This document shows positions 6,080 to 6,946 of a stretch of DNA of 6,946 bases, piece after piece (position 1 is the first letter of the stretch; every line of letters starts with the position of its first letter). The DNA is taken from NCBI GenBank assembly GCA_013205415.1, contig JABMMY010000070.1, forward strand, positions 1-6,946, in the 5' to 3' direction. A program made the position numbers and the translations under genes. The notes beneath the pieces were generated by a model. That model saw only the letters and a program-made list of their open reading frames with translations. It did no database searches and was not told the origin of the DNA. Source of the DNA: Deltaproteobacteria bacterium (GTDB lineage Bacteria > Bdellovibrionota > FAC87 > UBA2466).

Positions 6080-6946
6080 ATGAGAATATTAGCATTAGAA
6101 TTGGGAAGTTGGAGTGTGAAGGGGGTTGAATTCGAATCGGGGTTTCGTCGATTTGAAATTTTAGACCTTCATGAAGTTAGACTTCCATTACGATTAAGTG
6201 ATCCCGTCGAGTTATACAAACAGGCCATTACAGATCTCTTTGCTAAGCTTCCCAGCAATCCCGATAAGGTAGTCTTGTCATTGCCTGCTTCAAATATTTC
6301 CCTGCGATTTCTTACCATTCCTGTCAAGCAACGAAAAAAAGCTGAGCAGATGTACCGATTTGAACTAGAAGATTCTCTACCCTTTAAATTAGACGACACT
6401 GTGGTTGAACATGTCATCTATTCCCAAAAAGATTCCAGTTTAGTTTTTGCAGCCATTGCACCCAATCGATTCATTATCCAGCATCTAGATTATTTAAAAA
6501 AGATCGGCCTAGATCCAGACTGGCTTACCTTCGAGGGAATGGGCCTTATCAATTTGTATTTAGGCTCCTTAATCAAAACGCCCTCAGAAATATCAGGGCC
6601 CACCCTTCTGCTCGATATGGGGCACACCAAAACTAATTTATCGATTGTAAATGATAGCCGCGTCGAGGTGTTCCGTAGTTTCTCATGGGGCGGATTTGCA
6701 ATCACGCAAAATATTGCCCTTACCACCGGACTTCCTTTAGAGGACTCCGAATTTCAAAAACATCAAATGGTATTAGGTGGCACTCCAAATGAAAAAACAA
6801 ATCTGGAGTTAAGCACCACTACATTGCAGGCAATAGGCCCACTCCTTACGGAGATAAACCATAGTTTAATTGCCTATAGAAATGCCACCAAGCAATCAAT
6901 TACCTCTATTCAGCTATCCGGTGGTACCGCCTTGTTAAAAGGTCTA
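6080..6946 (+). CDS. gspL: GspL / PilM-type actin-fold platform protein (3'-partial)
   Basis: Cytoplasmic part of the inner-membrane protein that recruits GspE to the T2SS platform. The frame is open to the window end (289 codons), so the membrane helix and periplasmic domain expected in GspL are not visible. It begins MRILALELGSWSVKG, an actin/FtsA/PilM-like phosphate-1 loop with Glu7 where Asp is usual. It continues with a PilM/GspL-like stretch, KVVLSLPASNISLRFLTIP, then FELEDSLPFKLDD. LLLDMGHTKTNLSIV (Asp179, Gly181, Thr183) resembles the phosphate-2 loop and QLSGGTALLKG (278-288) the adenosine loop. Position directly after gspK argues for GspL; the sequence itself looks more like PilM than like enterobacterial GspL. 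If it ends without a periplasmic domain, it would be a stand-alone PilM-like protein. The start is ATG 6080, preceded by GAGGAA. Confidence 0.87.
   Translation, partial: MRILALELGSWSVKGVEFESGFRRFEILDLHEVRLPLRLSDPVELYKQAITDLFAKLPSNPDKVVLSLPASNISLRFLTIPVKQRKKAEQMYRFELEDSLPFKLDDTVVEHVIYSQKDSSLVFAAIAPNRFIIQHLDYLKKIGLDPDWLTFEGMGLINLYLGSLIKTPSEISGPTLLLDMGHTKTNLSIVNDSRVEVFRSFSWGGFAITQNIALTTGLPLEDSEFQKHQMVLGGTPNEKTNLELSTTTLQAIGPLLTEINHSLIAYRNATKQSITSIQLSGGTALLKGL

Noticed and set aside
6169..6726. Antisense frames of 82 and 78 codons opposite gspL
   Set aside because: They lie opposite a continuous 289-codon actin-fold frame with family motifs; no support of their own.

Overview
The window is one uninterrupted, same-strand stretch of a type II secretion system (T2SS, general secretory pathway) operon in the order gspE-F-G-H-I-J-K-L. 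Both ends are cut: gspE lacks its N-terminal part and gspL runs off the right edge. There is no gene-free stretch longer than about 21 bases, and no terminator, promoter, mobile element, RNA gene or repeat array was seen. The genes sit 1 to 21 bases apart, or overlap (gspG/gspH), so they are almost certainly co-transcribed.

Layout. 1-1133: C-terminal three quarters of the GspE ATPase. 1137-2363: GspF inner-membrane platform protein. 2385-2816: GspG, the major pseudopilin, with a GTG start and the best Shine-Dalgarno sequence of the window. About 2767-3426: GspH minor pseudopilin, whose start must lie inside gspG. 3429-3980: GspI. 3995-4696: GspJ. 4698-6068: GspK, the large tip pseudopilin, here with a cysteine-containing C-terminal tail. 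6080-6946: N-terminal 289 residues of a GspL/PilM-type actin-fold protein.

How they work together (family knowledge). GspE hydrolyses ATP at the cytoplasmic face and is held at the membrane by GspL. With GspF this drives addition of GspG subunits to a periplasmic pseudopilus. GspH, I, J and K form the tip complex that primes the pseudopilus and contacts substrate and the outer-membrane secretin GspD. GspC, GspD, GspM, GspN and the prepilin peptidase GspO are not in the window; C/D may lie upstream and M/N downstream.

Organism. The proteins and gene order indicate a Gram-negative bacterium. The base composition is fairly AT-rich (about 40% GC in the part I counted). The PilM-like GspL and the divergent, lysine-rich pseudopilins suggest a deltaproteobacterial or Bdellovibrio-like lineage rather than an enterobacterium or Vibrio. 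This placement is an impression and is low confidence.

I found no new type of system. The points worth a second look are within the T2SS itself: the hidden gspH start, the absence of the usual Pro22 in GspG, the cysteine tail on GspK, a charged insertion in GspH, and nucleotide-binding-like motifs in GspL.
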